In this document: positions 33,608-42,025 of the stretch, piece after piece
Layout: every line of letters starts with the position of its first letter
Numbering within the stretch: the stretch's first letter is position 1
DNA from: CAZMGY01 sp964565945 [NCBI: uncultured bacterium]
GTDB taxonomy: Bacteria; GCA-001730085
DNA: 64,000 nucleotides
Reading direction: 5' to 3'
Assembly (NCBI GenBank): GCA_964565945.1
Contig: CAZMGY010000010.1
Location: 27,344-91,343, forward strand
Translations under genes and position numbers: made by a program
The notes under the pieces: generated by a model
Seen by the model: only the letters and a program-made list of their open reading frames with translations
Database searches by the model: none
Told to the model about the DNA's origin: nothing

Positions 33608-35821
33608 GTGGAGATTTTACCTTTGGCTCGATTAAGGTTTACTCATTTAAGCCTCAAACAGCTTTTTGTTCGAACCTTTGCAACATTGATGATTGTGTTC
33701 CTTATATTGGGGGGGTTGTGCGGGCATTTCTTATTAAGCATCCATTCCACCTTGCATGAAAAATCTCAAACAGAAGCGCTTCTTCAACACAATGTGAACA
33801 AGATGGAATTGCAAATCCTTAATCTTGTGCGCAGTTTAGGTGCCTATTTAAGTGTTTCGTCCGCAAGTAATAAAGAGGCCCTTAATCAAGGTAAGCAGCG
33901 CTTTCTTGAGTCGGTTCGGCATTACGAAAGTTTGTCTTGGGCCAAAAGTCAATACGAAGAAACCTCACAATTAGTAGCTTGGAGTAAGTTGTTGCAAATA
34001 GAGGTCGACCGTATGATTGTGCTACAAAGCGATATCAATTTGATCTTTATAGGTGTTGAAAAACTCAAAAGTCAGCTATGGCAGTCTTTGGCCGAGGAAA
34101 AAAGCCGTTTGCGAGGAGGAGAAGAGCTTTACACTGAAACCTTGAAGCAGATTTTGCGTTTGGAAAAATATGTCCAAACGATCGACTCTCTGATTGCGCC
34201 CAATTTCATCAAAGAGGATAAAACGTTTTACGAAGAAATTTATGATCTCGAGCGCGATTATCGGGCCATTTTTCAGGCACAGGAGGGAGCGGTTACAACT
34301 TTTTCTCACGAGGGTTTTTTTAATATCTTTAACGAATTTTCGGCGATGATTAATGTGAGTTACAAATTAATCAAGTTTAGAGAGAGCCGTACGAGCCTGA
34401 TGGAAGATTTGCAAAAGCTATCAAGCCAAATTTTGGCTCTATTGAATGACCGGATTCTCCTTATGCTTAGCGATCGCAATGTGGTGGTTCAAAAAATCAT
34501 TGATGAGCGACTCTTAAAATTATCCTTATTATTTCTTATTTTGATTGTAGCCATGTTTATTCTAGGTAGCTTGTTTTATGTGGTGTTTATGCGCATGGTG
34601 GTGAATCCTTTGTTGGAGCTCACGCACCGTATGCATATGACGAGTAGCTTGAATGATGTGGAGCACGCATCTCTTAACGAGCAGGGGTGCTTAGAAACAC
34701 AAGACTTATATTATTCGTTTGGCTATATGATTCGAACCATTCGAGAGCAGGAAAGTTTGCTCAAAAACTCAATTGAAAATATGGAAGAGTCTTTTGTTCT
34801 TGCTCAGATTAAAACCGATGAGCATTGTTTTGCCGTTGTTGATTGCAATCCCTCGGCAGAGGAGATGTTTAGAATGAATAAAACCGACATTGTTGGTCAG
34901 GATTTGGTTGAAATTTTCCCTTGGTTTTCTGAGCATAGCTTGATTGAACGAGCTTGGATTGTTTTTCACTCGGGGACAGCATCGTCCTTTGATAAGGTGA
35001 CATTGGTGGTTGACGAGCGAGAACAATTTATTGAGTTAACGATCTACAAAGTTGAAGATGGAGTTGCACTTTTGGCAAGAGATGTTACTGCACGTTTGAT
35101 GATGGAAAAGCATCTCCTGCATTCTGAAAAACTAGTTGCTGTTGGAGAAATGGCTGCCGGTGTTGCCCATGAAATAGGAAACCCATTAACAGCTGTTAGT
35201 TCCATTGTGCAAATTTTAAGTAAGCAAGAAGATGATCCCCAAAAACAGAAAGACTTAACTATAGTTTATCAAAACATTCAAAGGATTCAAGATGCTTTGC
35301 AAAATATTGTTGATTATTCTCGTAAGCCTAAGCAGGAAAAAACCATTTTTTCTGTGCACGAAACGCTTGATCATGTGGAAGAGTTAATGCAATATCATAA
35401 AAAATTGAAAGATGTGGACTTGATTATGCGCAAAGATGCGGCTAAATCGCTGATTTGCGCTGATTCGAAGGATATTGAGCAAGTTTTGCTTAATATTCTT
35501 GTGAATGCAGCTGATGCGATCGAAGAGCGTCGTCAAAAAGAGTTTAACTTGCGAGGTAGCATTACGCTAATGACTCAAAATGATTCGACCCATTGCAATA
35601 TTAGCATTTTTGATAACGGGATTGGTTTGGATTGCCGCGAGATTAAAAAAATCTTCGAACCTTTTTTCACAACCAAAAAAAAGGTGGAAGGTTCTGGAAC
35701 AGGTTTAGGAATGACTATTGTTAAGAATACTGTTGAGCGATATGATGGCCGTGTGGAGATTTTTTCAGATAAAGGGCATGGTACCCGAGTTGTGTTATCA
35801 TTTCCTTTGCAAAGTTTTTGA
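33608..35821 (+). CDS. Membrane sensor histidine kinase with PAS domain
   Basis: Layout: transmembrane helix 1 near residues 25-48 (FATLMIVFLILGGLCGHF), a long coiled-coil-rich periplasmic sensor (50-300), helix 2 at about 305-327 (LSLLFLILIVAMFILGS), a HAMP-like linker, a PAS domain (SFVLAQIKTDEHCFAVVDCN), then the kinase core. His521 in VAHEIGNPLTAVSS is the phosphoacceptor. The ATP site has NAADAIEERR, DNGIGLD, and SGTGLGMTIVKNTVERYDG. It resembles NtrB/AtoS-like kinases. The GTG start at 33608 lacks a clear ribosome-binding site and may not be exact. It is coupled to the response regulator that follows within 14 nt. The stimulus is unknown. Confidence 0.88.
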   Translation: MEILPLARLRFTHLSLKQLFVRTFATLMIVFLILGGLCGHFLLSIHSTLHEKSQTEALLQHNVNKMELQILNLVRSLGAYLSVSSASNKEALNQGKQRFLESVRHYESLSWAKSQYEETSQLVAWSKLLQIEVDRMIVLQSDINLIFIGVEKLKSQLWQSLAEEKSRLRGGEELYTETLKQILRLEKYVQTIDSLIAPNFIKEDKTFYEEIYDLERDYRAIFQAQEGAVTTFSHEGFFNIFNEFSAMINVSYKLIKFRESRTSLMEDLQKLSSQILALLNDRILLMLSDRNVVVQKIIDERLLKLSLLFLILIVAMFILGSLFYVVFMRMVVNPLLELTHRMHMTSSLNDVEHASLNEQGCLETQDLYYSFGYMIRTIREQESLLKNSIENMEESFVLAQIKTDEHCFAVVDCNPSAEEMFRMNKTDIVGQDLVEIFPWFSEHSLIERAWIVFHSGTASSFDKVTLVVDEREQFIELTIYKVEDGVALLARDVTARLMMEKHLLHSEKLVAVGEMAAGVAHEIGNPLTAVSSIVQILSKQEDDPQKQKDLTIVYQNIQRIQDALQNIVDYSRKPKQEKTIFSVHETLDHVEELMQYHKKLKDVDLIMRKDAAKSLICADSKDIEQVLLNILVNAADAIEERRQKEFNLRGSITLMTQNDSTHCNISIFDNGIGLDCREIKKIFEPFFTTKKKVEGSGTGLGMTIVKNTVERYDGRVEIFSDKGHGTRVVLSFPLQSF

Positions 35822-35835
35822 TTAAAGGTTTCTTA

Positions 35836-36222
35836 ATGAGCGTGAAAGTACGTAAAAAAATTCTTATTGTTGATGATGAAGAGGCGATTCATTATATTTT
35901 TGACCGCATGCTGGAGGATCAGTATGAGATTTTGCATGCCAAAAATGTTCAAGAGGCTAAAGCCCAAACCTTTATGGCTAAAGAGATTGATTTAGTGATC
36001 ACTGATGTTTTTTTAGGTGGAGAAACTGGTATCGAAATTGTGGGGGAGATCCGGGATTTTGGCCGTAATATTCCTGTGATTATTATGTCGGCTTATGCCA
36101 ATGAAATGACACAGCAAGCGATTCAGGATATTCAAAAAACCTTTCAATGCGTTTTTGAAAGTAAGCCTTTTGATAACGATGAAATGCTCGGGCTTGTGCG
36201 AAAAATGCTCAAAGATGACTAA
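35836..36222 (+). CDS. Single-domain response regulator
   Basis: Receiver domain only, 128 residues, with KILIVDDEEAIHYIF (acidic pair), phosphoacceptor Asp57 in DLVITDVFLGGETG, the Ser in IIMSAYA and the conserved Lys in FESKPFDND. No DNA-binding output domain follows, so it acts by protein-protein contact or passes phosphate on. ATG 35836 has AAAGG nearby; a TTG overlapping the kinase stop is less likely. Partner of the kinase directly upstream. Confidence 0.9.
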   Translation: MSVKVRKKILIVDDEEAIHYIFDRMLEDQYEILHAKNVQEAKAQTFMAKEIDLVITDVFLGGETGIEIVGEIRDFGRNIPVIIMSAYANEMTQQAIQDIQKTFQCVFESKPFDNDEMLGLVRKMLKDD

Positions 36223-36245
36223 GGCTGGTTTCAAGAAGGCTTGAG

Positions 36246-36274
36246 TAGTCAACAGTTCAATTAAATGCTATAAT
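36246..36274 (+). promoter_or_regulatory. Promoter for leuA
   Basis: TAGTCA at 36246-36251 (4 of 6 to the -35 consensus), 17-nt spacer, perfect TATAAT at 36269-36274. The leader of about 70 nt shows no evident Leu-codon attenuator. Confidence 0.45.
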
Positions 36275-36350
36275 GGCATGGCGGTTTGTACTCTTATAAG
36301 TATGTTAAATGGTGTTTTTGTTATTCAACTTAAACAATAGGGAGTCAGTC

Positions 36351-38003
36351 ATGGATAACCAAGACTATGTGAAAATATTTGACACGACGCTTCGTGATGG
36401 TGAGCAGTCGCCCCATGTGACAATGAATATCAAGGAAAAGCTTGAATTGGCTCGTCAGTTGGAGAAGCTCAATGTGGATATTATTGAGGCTGGTTTTCCG
36501 ATTGTGTCTCCTGGTGATTTTGAAGCGGTTCGTTTGGTGTCTCAAGAGATCCAAACCTCGACCATTTGTGCCTTGGCCCGATGCCGTGATGAAGATATTG
36601 ATAAAGCGGCAGAAGCGCTTGAATTGGCTAAAAATAAGAGGATTCATGTGTTTGTGGCCACATCGGAGATTCATCGCAAGTATAAATTCAATAAGGCGCA
36701 AGAAGAAATTTTACAGATTGCCATTGAAGGTGTGAAGCGAGCGCGTTCTTTGGTTGATGATGTTGAATTTTCACCCGAAGATGCGGCGCGTACCGAGTTG
36801 CCTTTTTTGGCTCAAATTACCGAAGCTGTGATTGAAGCGGGTGCGACGACGATTAATATTCCCGACACGGTTGGTTACATAACTCCTTTTGAGTTTGCCG
36901 AAGTGATTCGCTACCTTAAGGAACATGTGCCCAATATTGATAAGGTCACATTAAGCGTGCATTGTCACGACGATTTAGGTATGGCTGTGGCGAATAGTCT
37001 TTCGGCTCTGATGGCTGGAGCTCGTCAGGTGGAGTGTACGATCAATGGTATTGGTGAGCGTGCTGGTAATTGTTCGATGGAAGAAGTCGTGATGGCGCTT
37101 AAAACGCGCAAGAAATACTTCGGATTCGAAACGGGTGTGACAACACGGGAGTTTTATAAAACCAGTCGGATGGTGAGCGATATCACAGGATTGGTGGTTC
37201 AGCCTAACAAAGCGATTGTTGGAGCCAATGCTTTTGTTCATGAAGCTGGCATTCATCAAGATGGCATGTTAAAAAATCGCGAAACCTATGAAATTATGAA
37301 CCCTAAGGATGTTGGATGGGGTGAAAGTGAGCTTGTTATAGGCAAACACTCGGGGCGGCACGCTTTTGAAAAGGATCTTGAGGCTAAGGGCCTCACGCTG
37401 AAGAAAAAAGATCTTGAAGTGGCGTTTCAGTTGTGGAAAGTTGTGTGTGATAAGCAAAAAGTTGATTACAATGAAGATGTTGCGAGCATTGTCGCAAATG
37501 CCACGCTTAACACGACCGACCTTTTTTCTTCGGAAACTGTCACGCTTAACACGACCGACATTGTTTCTTTGGAAAACGTCACGCTTAACACGACCGACAT
37601 TGTTTCTTTGGAAAGTGTTACGCTTAACACGACCGACATTTTTTCTTTGGAAAGCGTCGAGATGGGTTATCATTTCAAGGCCAATGATGAGCGATCCTTT
37701 CCGAAAGCTAAAGTACTCATTAAGGATGCTAAAAAAGATAGCCTGTTGATGGGTGAAGCTGTTGGCGATGGTCCAGTTGACGCTATTTTTCAGGCAATGG
37801 AGCAAGTTTTGGATATGGATGTAACCGTTTTGAACTACACCATTCGTTCGGTGACACGCGGGCAAGATGCCTTAGGTGAGGTGACGGTGAAAGTCAGCCG
37901 TGATGGCAAAAGACCCATGGTAGGTCGTGCCGCCAGCACCGATATATTGGAAGCCAGTGCTAAGGCTTTTTTATTGGCGCTGAATCGAGTTGTTAGGGCG
38001 TAA
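36351..38003 (+). CDS. leuA: 2-isopropylmalate synthase with internal tandem repeats
   Basis: Condenses acetyl-CoA with 2-oxoisovalerate, the first committed step to leucine. Metal/substrate motifs of the HMGL-like barrel are FDTTLRDGEQSPHVTMN, INIPDTVGYITP, VHCHDDLGMAVANSL and NGIGERAGNCSMEE. Then HEAGIHQDGMLK and IGKHSGRHAF mark the subdomains. Residues 385-436 are four tandem copies of a 13-residue unit (consensus TLNTTDIVSLESV) lying just where the linker to the C-terminal LeuA dimer/allosteric domain is expected; that domain then resumes (GYHFKANDERSFPKAKVLI). Outside the repeats the protein is normal. ATG 36351 has AGGGAG upstream; length 550 including repeats. Confidence 0.93.
   Translation: MDNQDYVKIFDTTLRDGEQSPHVTMNIKEKLELARQLEKLNVDIIEAGFPIVSPGDFEAVRLVSQEIQTSTICALARCRDEDIDKAAEALELAKNKRIHVFVATSEIHRKYKFNKAQEEILQIAIEGVKRARSLVDDVEFSPEDAARTELPFLAQITEAVIEAGATTINIPDTVGYITPFEFAEVIRYLKEHVPNIDKVTLSVHCHDDLGMAVANSLSALMAGARQVECTINGIGERAGNCSMEEVVMALKTRKKYFGFETGVTTREFYKTSRMVSDITGLVVQPNKAIVGANAFVHEAGIHQDGMLKNRETYEIMNPKDVGWGESELVIGKHSGRHAFEKDLEAKGLTLKKKDLEVAFQLWKVVCDKQKVDYNEDVASIVANATLNTTDLFSSETVTLNTTDIVSLENVTLNTTDIVSLESVTLNTTDIFSLESVEMGYHFKANDERSFPKAKVLIKDAKKDSLLMGEAVGDGPVDAIFQAMEQVLDMDVTVLNYTIRSVTRGQDALGEVTVKVSRDGKRPMVGRAASTDILEASAKAFLLALNRVVRA
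37503..37658 (+). repeat. Four in-frame 39-nt tandem repeats inside leuA
   Basis: Units begin at 37503, 37542, 37581 and 37620. The first 18 nt (ACGCTTAACACGACCGAC) are identical in all four; the last 21 nt vary at several positions. Encoded units are TLNTTDLFSSETV, TLNTTDIVSLENV, TLNTTDIVSLESV and TLNTTDIFSLESV. As 39 is divisible by 3, copy-number change would keep the frame. Confidence 0.97.
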
Positions 38004-38037
38004 AGCTCATAGGGTGTTTTTTTGGGGGGGGTAAGAG

Positions 38038-38409
38038 ATGAGTGTCGTCGATATACTAACACATGAGGAACCACTTTCTCCCCGAGAGCGCAAAATTGCC
38101 GCCTTGTGTCATTTGAGTGCGCTTTTGGGCATGTTCATTCCTATGTTTCATGTGATTTCCCCGCTTATTATCTGGCTTTTGTATCGAGATCGTTCTTTGT
38201 ACATTGATGATCAAGGACGTGAAGCGGTTAACTTTCAACTGAGTTTAACTTGCTATTTGATTGCATCTTTATTATTGGTGTTTATCTTTGTCGGTATTTT
38301 TTTTATGAGTGTCTTGGCTGTTTTTAGTTTTATTTCTGTCGTGATTGCGACGGTTAAGGCGTCGCAAGGACACAGTTTTCGTTACCAACTTAACCTTCGA
38401 ATTATTTAA
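38038..38409 (+). CDS. DUF4870 family small membrane protein
   Basis: 123 residues with SPRERKIAALCHLSALLGMF at the N-terminus, then helices ISPLIIWLLYRD, the polar DDQGREAVNFQLSLT motif typical of DUF4870, and two further helices (IASLLLVFIFVGIFFMSVL, FSFISVVIATVKA). Function is unknown; some relatives resemble the Tic20 fold. A G-rich ribosome-binding site precedes ATG. It lies between leuA and pabBC with 3 nt to the latter. Confidence 0.8.
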   Translation: MSVVDILTHEEPLSPRERKIAALCHLSALLGMFIPMFHVISPLIIWLLYRDRSLYIDDQGREAVNFQLSLTCYLIASLLLVFIFVGIFFMSVLAVFSFISVVIATVKASQGHSFRYQLNLRII

Positions 38410-38412
38410 ACG

Positions 38413-40275
38413 ATGTTTCATCCTTTTCCTTTGGATCAATGGCGGTCTTTTTTAGAGACTGAGCCAGAATACATGTTGTTGGAAACCATTGTGCCAGATG
38501 TTTTTCGTTCACAGACTCTTGTCCTGTATCGTCCCGAGCATGTATTAACCTTTTGCGGGGGCGATGATTGGACGTCTTTCAAAGAAATATTGATGCAGTT
38601 GCAGCGAGATGGATTCACTTTAGGTGTTCAGGCGCATTACGAACTTGCTTATGAGTGGGAAGAATCTTTGCAGCATCTCCGTGTTGCACAGGGGTTGCCT
38701 TTGATGACCTGCATGGCGTGTCGGACACCTTTGATTTTTGACCATAGCTCGGGAAAGTTTCGCTTTTCAATCGAGCACCTTAAAGACACCGTGAAAACGG
38801 TTGCGGATCAAGCGTTTTGGATATCGGATATGCAGTTAGCGATTGACCCAGAAACATATGTTCGCAAAGTCGAAACGGTTCAAGAGGCTTTACGACAGGG
38901 GCGAACGTATCAGGTAAATTTAACCGATGAGTGGTCGGCACATTTTTGTGGTTCTGTGGTGAGTTTATATGAAAGCTTACGCCAGCAGCAGGGTGTTAGT
39001 TATGCTGCGCTTGTTAAATATAAAACACAATATACGGTTTCCTTATCGCCAGAACTTTTTTTTAGGATGAATGCTAAAGGTAAAATTGTTGTTCGCCCGA
39101 TGAAAGGCACTGCACCTCGTGGTATGCAGCATGAGCAGGACGGACAGACGCAAGAGTATTTGAAAAAAGATCCCAAAAATCGAAGCGAAAACCTGATGAT
39201 TGTTGATTTGTTGCGCAATGATTTAGGTCGTGTGTGCAAAAAGGGCAGTGTGCATGTTCAGGGCTTGTGTGAGGTCGAAGCTTATCCCACCGTATGGCAA
39301 ATGACCTCTCGCATTGCTGGCTATAAACAAAAGGAGCAGTCGGTTTGGGATGTTTTACAGATGTTATTTCCCTGTGGTTCGGTGACTGGGGCGCCGAAGA
39401 TAGAGAGTATGAAAGTAATTACAGAGCTTGAAAACCGGAAGCGTGGTATTTACACTGGAGCTTTGGGATGCGTTTATCCTGATCAACGAGCTGTTTTTAA
39501 TGTTCCCATTCGCACCATAACTGTAGATGCCCATCATTTGACCATGGGGGTTGGCAGTGGAATTGTGATCGATTCGGTGGCCGAAGATGAATACAAAGAA
39601 TGTTTGGTGAAATCTCATTTTTTAACCCATGTGAGCCAGCCGTTTGAATTGATTGAAACGATTCGATGGGAGCAGGGCTATGCCTTGTTGGATCGTCATC
39701 TCGATCGCTTGAAAGCATCGGCACAATTTTTTGCTTGCTCTTATGAAGAGGCTCTTATTAAGAGCATTTTACAGCAGGTGGCTACATCTTTAGAGGAAGG
39801 GACTATTTATAAAGTTCGTCTCTACATGAATACTCAAGGTGCTTTGCGATGCAAAACATCTCTGGTATCTTTACCTGAGTCAACTCCTTTGTTGCTGGGG
39901 TTAGCGGCTTATTTTTTGCATGATCAAAATCCTTTTTTATATCATAAGACCACGCGAAGAAATCTCTATCGTCAAGAACAGCAAAGGGCTAAGAAGAGAG
40001 GTCTTTTTGACGTTTTGTTTTTCAATCAAGACGGGTGGTTGTGTGAGGGCAGTATTTGCAATGTTTATTTGGAAATAGATGGACAGTGGGTGACTCCCGC
40101 GCTTGAATCAGGTTTGCTTAACGGGGTGTATCGCCAATATTTTTTGGCACAGCGTCCTGAGATTGAAGAACGCAAGCTTTCGCGAGATGATCTAATGCGA
40201 GCTGAACGCATTTGGGTTTCCAATGCTATAATCCAATTGAAAGAAGCGACACTTATTCCGTCATCACGTGGCTGA
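38413..40275 (+). CDS. pabBC: Fused aminodeoxychorismate synthase component I / aminodeoxychorismate lyase
   Basis: Residues 1-410 are a PabB chorismate-binding enzyme: TYQVNLTDEW, VSLSPELFFRM, RPMKGTAPRG, NLMIVDLLRNDLGRV and PCGSVTGAPKIESMKVI. Residues 420-620 are a PLP fold-IV lyase of the PabC type: FELIETIRWEQGYALLDRHL, the probable PLP lysine in YHKTTRRNLYR, and CEGSICNVYLE. The fusion would carry chorismate through to p-aminobenzoate for folate with an external glutaminase (PabA), which is not in the window. Such fusions are known in several phyla. Complete, 620 residues. Confidence 0.9.
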   Translation: MFHPFPLDQWRSFLETEPEYMLLETIVPDVFRSQTLVLYRPEHVLTFCGGDDWTSFKEILMQLQRDGFTLGVQAHYELAYEWEESLQHLRVAQGLPLMTCMACRTPLIFDHSSGKFRFSIEHLKDTVKTVADQAFWISDMQLAIDPETYVRKVETVQEALRQGRTYQVNLTDEWSAHFCGSVVSLYESLRQQQGVSYAALVKYKTQYTVSLSPELFFRMNAKGKIVVRPMKGTAPRGMQHEQDGQTQEYLKKDPKNRSENLMIVDLLRNDLGRVCKKGSVHVQGLCEVEAYPTVWQMTSRIAGYKQKEQSVWDVLQMLFPCGSVTGAPKIESMKVITELENRKRGIYTGALGCVYPDQRAVFNVPIRTITVDAHHLTMGVGSGIVIDSVAEDEYKECLVKSHFLTHVSQPFELIETIRWEQGYALLDRHLDRLKASAQFFACSYEEALIKSILQQVATSLEEGTIYKVRLYMNTQGALRCKTSLVSLPESTPLLLGLAAYFLHDQNPFLYHKTTRRNLYRQEQQRAKKRGLFDVLFFNQDGWLCEGSICNVYLEIDGQWVTPALESGLLNGVYRQYFLAQRPEIEERKLSRDDLMRAERIWVSNAIIQLKEATLIPSSRG

Positions 40276-40317
40276 GCCGCGGGATCTTGAAGTTACATTG
40301 ATGTCAAAGGGTAGAAA

Positions 40318-41163
40318 ATGCATATGAAAACATTAGCTGTCATTGGTTATCCAATTGCTCATAGTTTATCACCAGCCATGCATAATGCTGCTTTTCAGTA
40401 CCTTGATTTACCTTATGTTTACGAAGCTCTCGCTATAGCCTCCGAAGATTTGTCCGAGGCGATCAATGGCTACTTGTTAAATAACTATGCTGGATTTAAT
40501 GTGACTATTCCTCATAAAGAGGCGGTGTATCGTACTTTGGATGCTCTTTCGGATGAGGCTCACATGGTGGGAGCCGTTAATACCGTTATCCGAACCGAGC
40601 GGGGCTGGCTGGGACATAATACCGATGTGGCTGGTTTTGTGAAGCCTCTTTTGGATGAATATAACTTAAAGCAATCGTGTGTGCTTGTTTTGGGGGCTGG
40701 AGGTGCTGCGCGTGCTGTGGTTTGTGCGCTTGCTCAGCAAGCGGAGGTGGCCTCGATTCGTTTGGTGGCACGGACGATCGAAAAGGCGAAAGCAATTCAA
40801 AATAATATGAAGGTGCATTTCCCTCATGTGGATTGCCAGGTTGTTGGCTGTGAGCAGGAGGTGATAGCTGCGGCAGATGTGATTGTGAACACGACACCCG
40901 TTGGTATGAAACCTGAGGATACGGATTTGTTTCCTAGGGAGTGGTTGCAGAGTTCAACGTTTTGCTACGATTTGATTTATTGGCCAAAGCAATCACGTTT
41001 TTTGCAACAAGCCCAACAACAAGGTTGTGCCACACTTAATGGTCTGGAGATGCTTTTGTGGCAAGGGGTTTATGCTTGGGAGTTATGGATTGGCCAGACC
41101 GCTCCAGTTGAGGTTATGAAAGCGGCTTTGCAAGCAAGCCTACGGGAGAGAATCTCAGAATGA
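40318..41163 (+). CDS. aroE: Shikimate dehydrogenase
   Basis: NADPH-dependent reduction of dehydroshikimate. IGYPIAHSLSPAMHNAAF (shikimate-binding serines), NVTIPHKEAVYR with the catalytic Lys near residue 66, HNTDVAGF, the dinucleotide loop LVLGAGGAARAVV and the C-terminal NGLEMLLWQGVYAWELW are all present. ATG 40318 or 40324 may be used. Length 281 is normal. It overlaps pilD by 4 nt. With aroC, aroK and aroB downstream it forms a shikimate gene run interrupted by pilD. Confidence 0.95.
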   Translation: MHMKTLAVIGYPIAHSLSPAMHNAAFQYLDLPYVYEALAIASEDLSEAINGYLLNNYAGFNVTIPHKEAVYRTLDALSDEAHMVGAVNTVIRTERGWLGHNTDVAGFVKPLLDEYNLKQSCVLVLGAGGAARAVVCALAQQAEVASIRLVARTIEKAKAIQNNMKVHFPHVDCQVVGCEQEVIAAADVIVNTTPVGMKPEDTDLFPREWLQSSTFCYDLIYWPKQSRFLQQAQQQGCATLNGLEMLLWQGVYAWELWIGQTAPVEVMKAALQASLRERISE

Positions 41164-42002
41164 TCGTGATGTATCTGTTGATGGCTATGGTGGGAGCTCT
41201 TATGGGAAGTTTGCTGAATGCCTACATCCATCGGGAGTGTTTAAACGAAAAGACGGGCTCAAAAGAAAGTTTGCTGTGGCCTCGGCGATCATATTGCCCC
41301 AGATGTCGTGCAACGATTGCCTGGTACGACAATATTCCCTTGCTGAGTTATCTTTTGCTCAAAGGGCGTTGTCGTTCGTGTGAGAAGCCAGTTGCTTTTA
41401 GGTATGTATTGGTGGAGGCGCTCACCAGTCTTTTTTCCGTGTTTATGTATGATTTGTTTTATGTGCAGCGGCACGATGTTGTGGGCTTGGGTGTTGCTTT
41501 GTTTTTGACCTGCCTTCTGGTGGCGATTGTGTTCATCGATCTTGAGGTGATGATTATTCCCGATCTTGTGTCGCTCGGAGGGCTTGGAGTGGCTTTAGCG
41601 GTTGGATTTCTTTGTCCTGAGTGGCACGATGTAGATTTGAACGCAACTTTTTGGATAAAACATCTTAATGGCCTTAGAGAAGCATTGTATGGCATGGTAA
41701 TGGGAGGTGGATTGATTTACGCTATCGGTCTTATGGGCTCGTGGGTGTTGAAAAAGGAAGCCATGGGGGGGGGGGATGTTAAGATGATGGCCATGGTGGG
41801 TGCTTTTTTAGGATGGACCTCGGCGTGGTTGATCTTATTTTTGGCGTCTTTTGTAGGAACTGTTGTGTCGATGTTTATGCTTGTTCATAAATCGAAGCAA
41901 ATGTCGGAGGAAATTCCTTTTGGGCCCTATTTAGCGGCAGGTTCGTTGATAGCACTGTGTTGGCAAGATGCGATTTATCAGTGGTTGTTTTATCGAGGAT
42001 AA
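41160..42002 (+). CDS. pilD: Type IV prepilin peptidase / N-methyltransferase
   Basis: Inner-membrane aspartic peptidase that cleaves and methylates prepilins and pseudopilins. The N-terminal domain has the two CxxC pairs (SYCPRCRATIAWYDNIPLLS, GRCRSCEKP). The catalytic aspartates are in IVFIDLEVMIIPD and in the GGGDVKMMAMVGAFLGW motif near residue 200. Several transmembrane helices are visible. It implies type IV pili or a type II secretion system elsewhere, and fits with dprA downstream (DNA uptake). The ATG overlaps the aroE stop as ATGA. Confidence 0.93.
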   Translation: MIVMYLLMAMVGALMGSLLNAYIHRECLNEKTGSKESLLWPRRSYCPRCRATIAWYDNIPLLSYLLLKGRCRSCEKPVAFRYVLVEALTSLFSVFMYDLFYVQRHDVVGLGVALFLTCLLVAIVFIDLEVMIIPDLVSLGGLGVALAVGFLCPEWHDVDLNATFWIKHLNGLREALYGMVMGGGLIYAIGLMGSWVLKKEAMGGGDVKMMAMVGAFLGWTSAWLILFLASFVGTVVSMFMLVHKSKQMSEEIPFGPYLAAGSLIALCWQDAIYQWLFYRG

Positions 42003-42025
42003 GAGAGTAAGGAGTGAATGAAGCA

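Noticed and set aside
36275-36350. Leucine leader-peptide attenuator before leuA
   Set aside because: No short reading frame with consecutive Leu codons and no alternative hairpins with a T tract.
37503-37658. Short direct repeats as a CRISPR array
   Set aside because: Only four units, contiguous without unique spacers, in frame inside leuA; no cas genes.
37269-37865. Long minus-strand frame with NVGRVKR repeats opposite leuA
   Set aside because: It is the antisense reading of the leuA repeats inside a well-supported enzyme gene and has no start signals.
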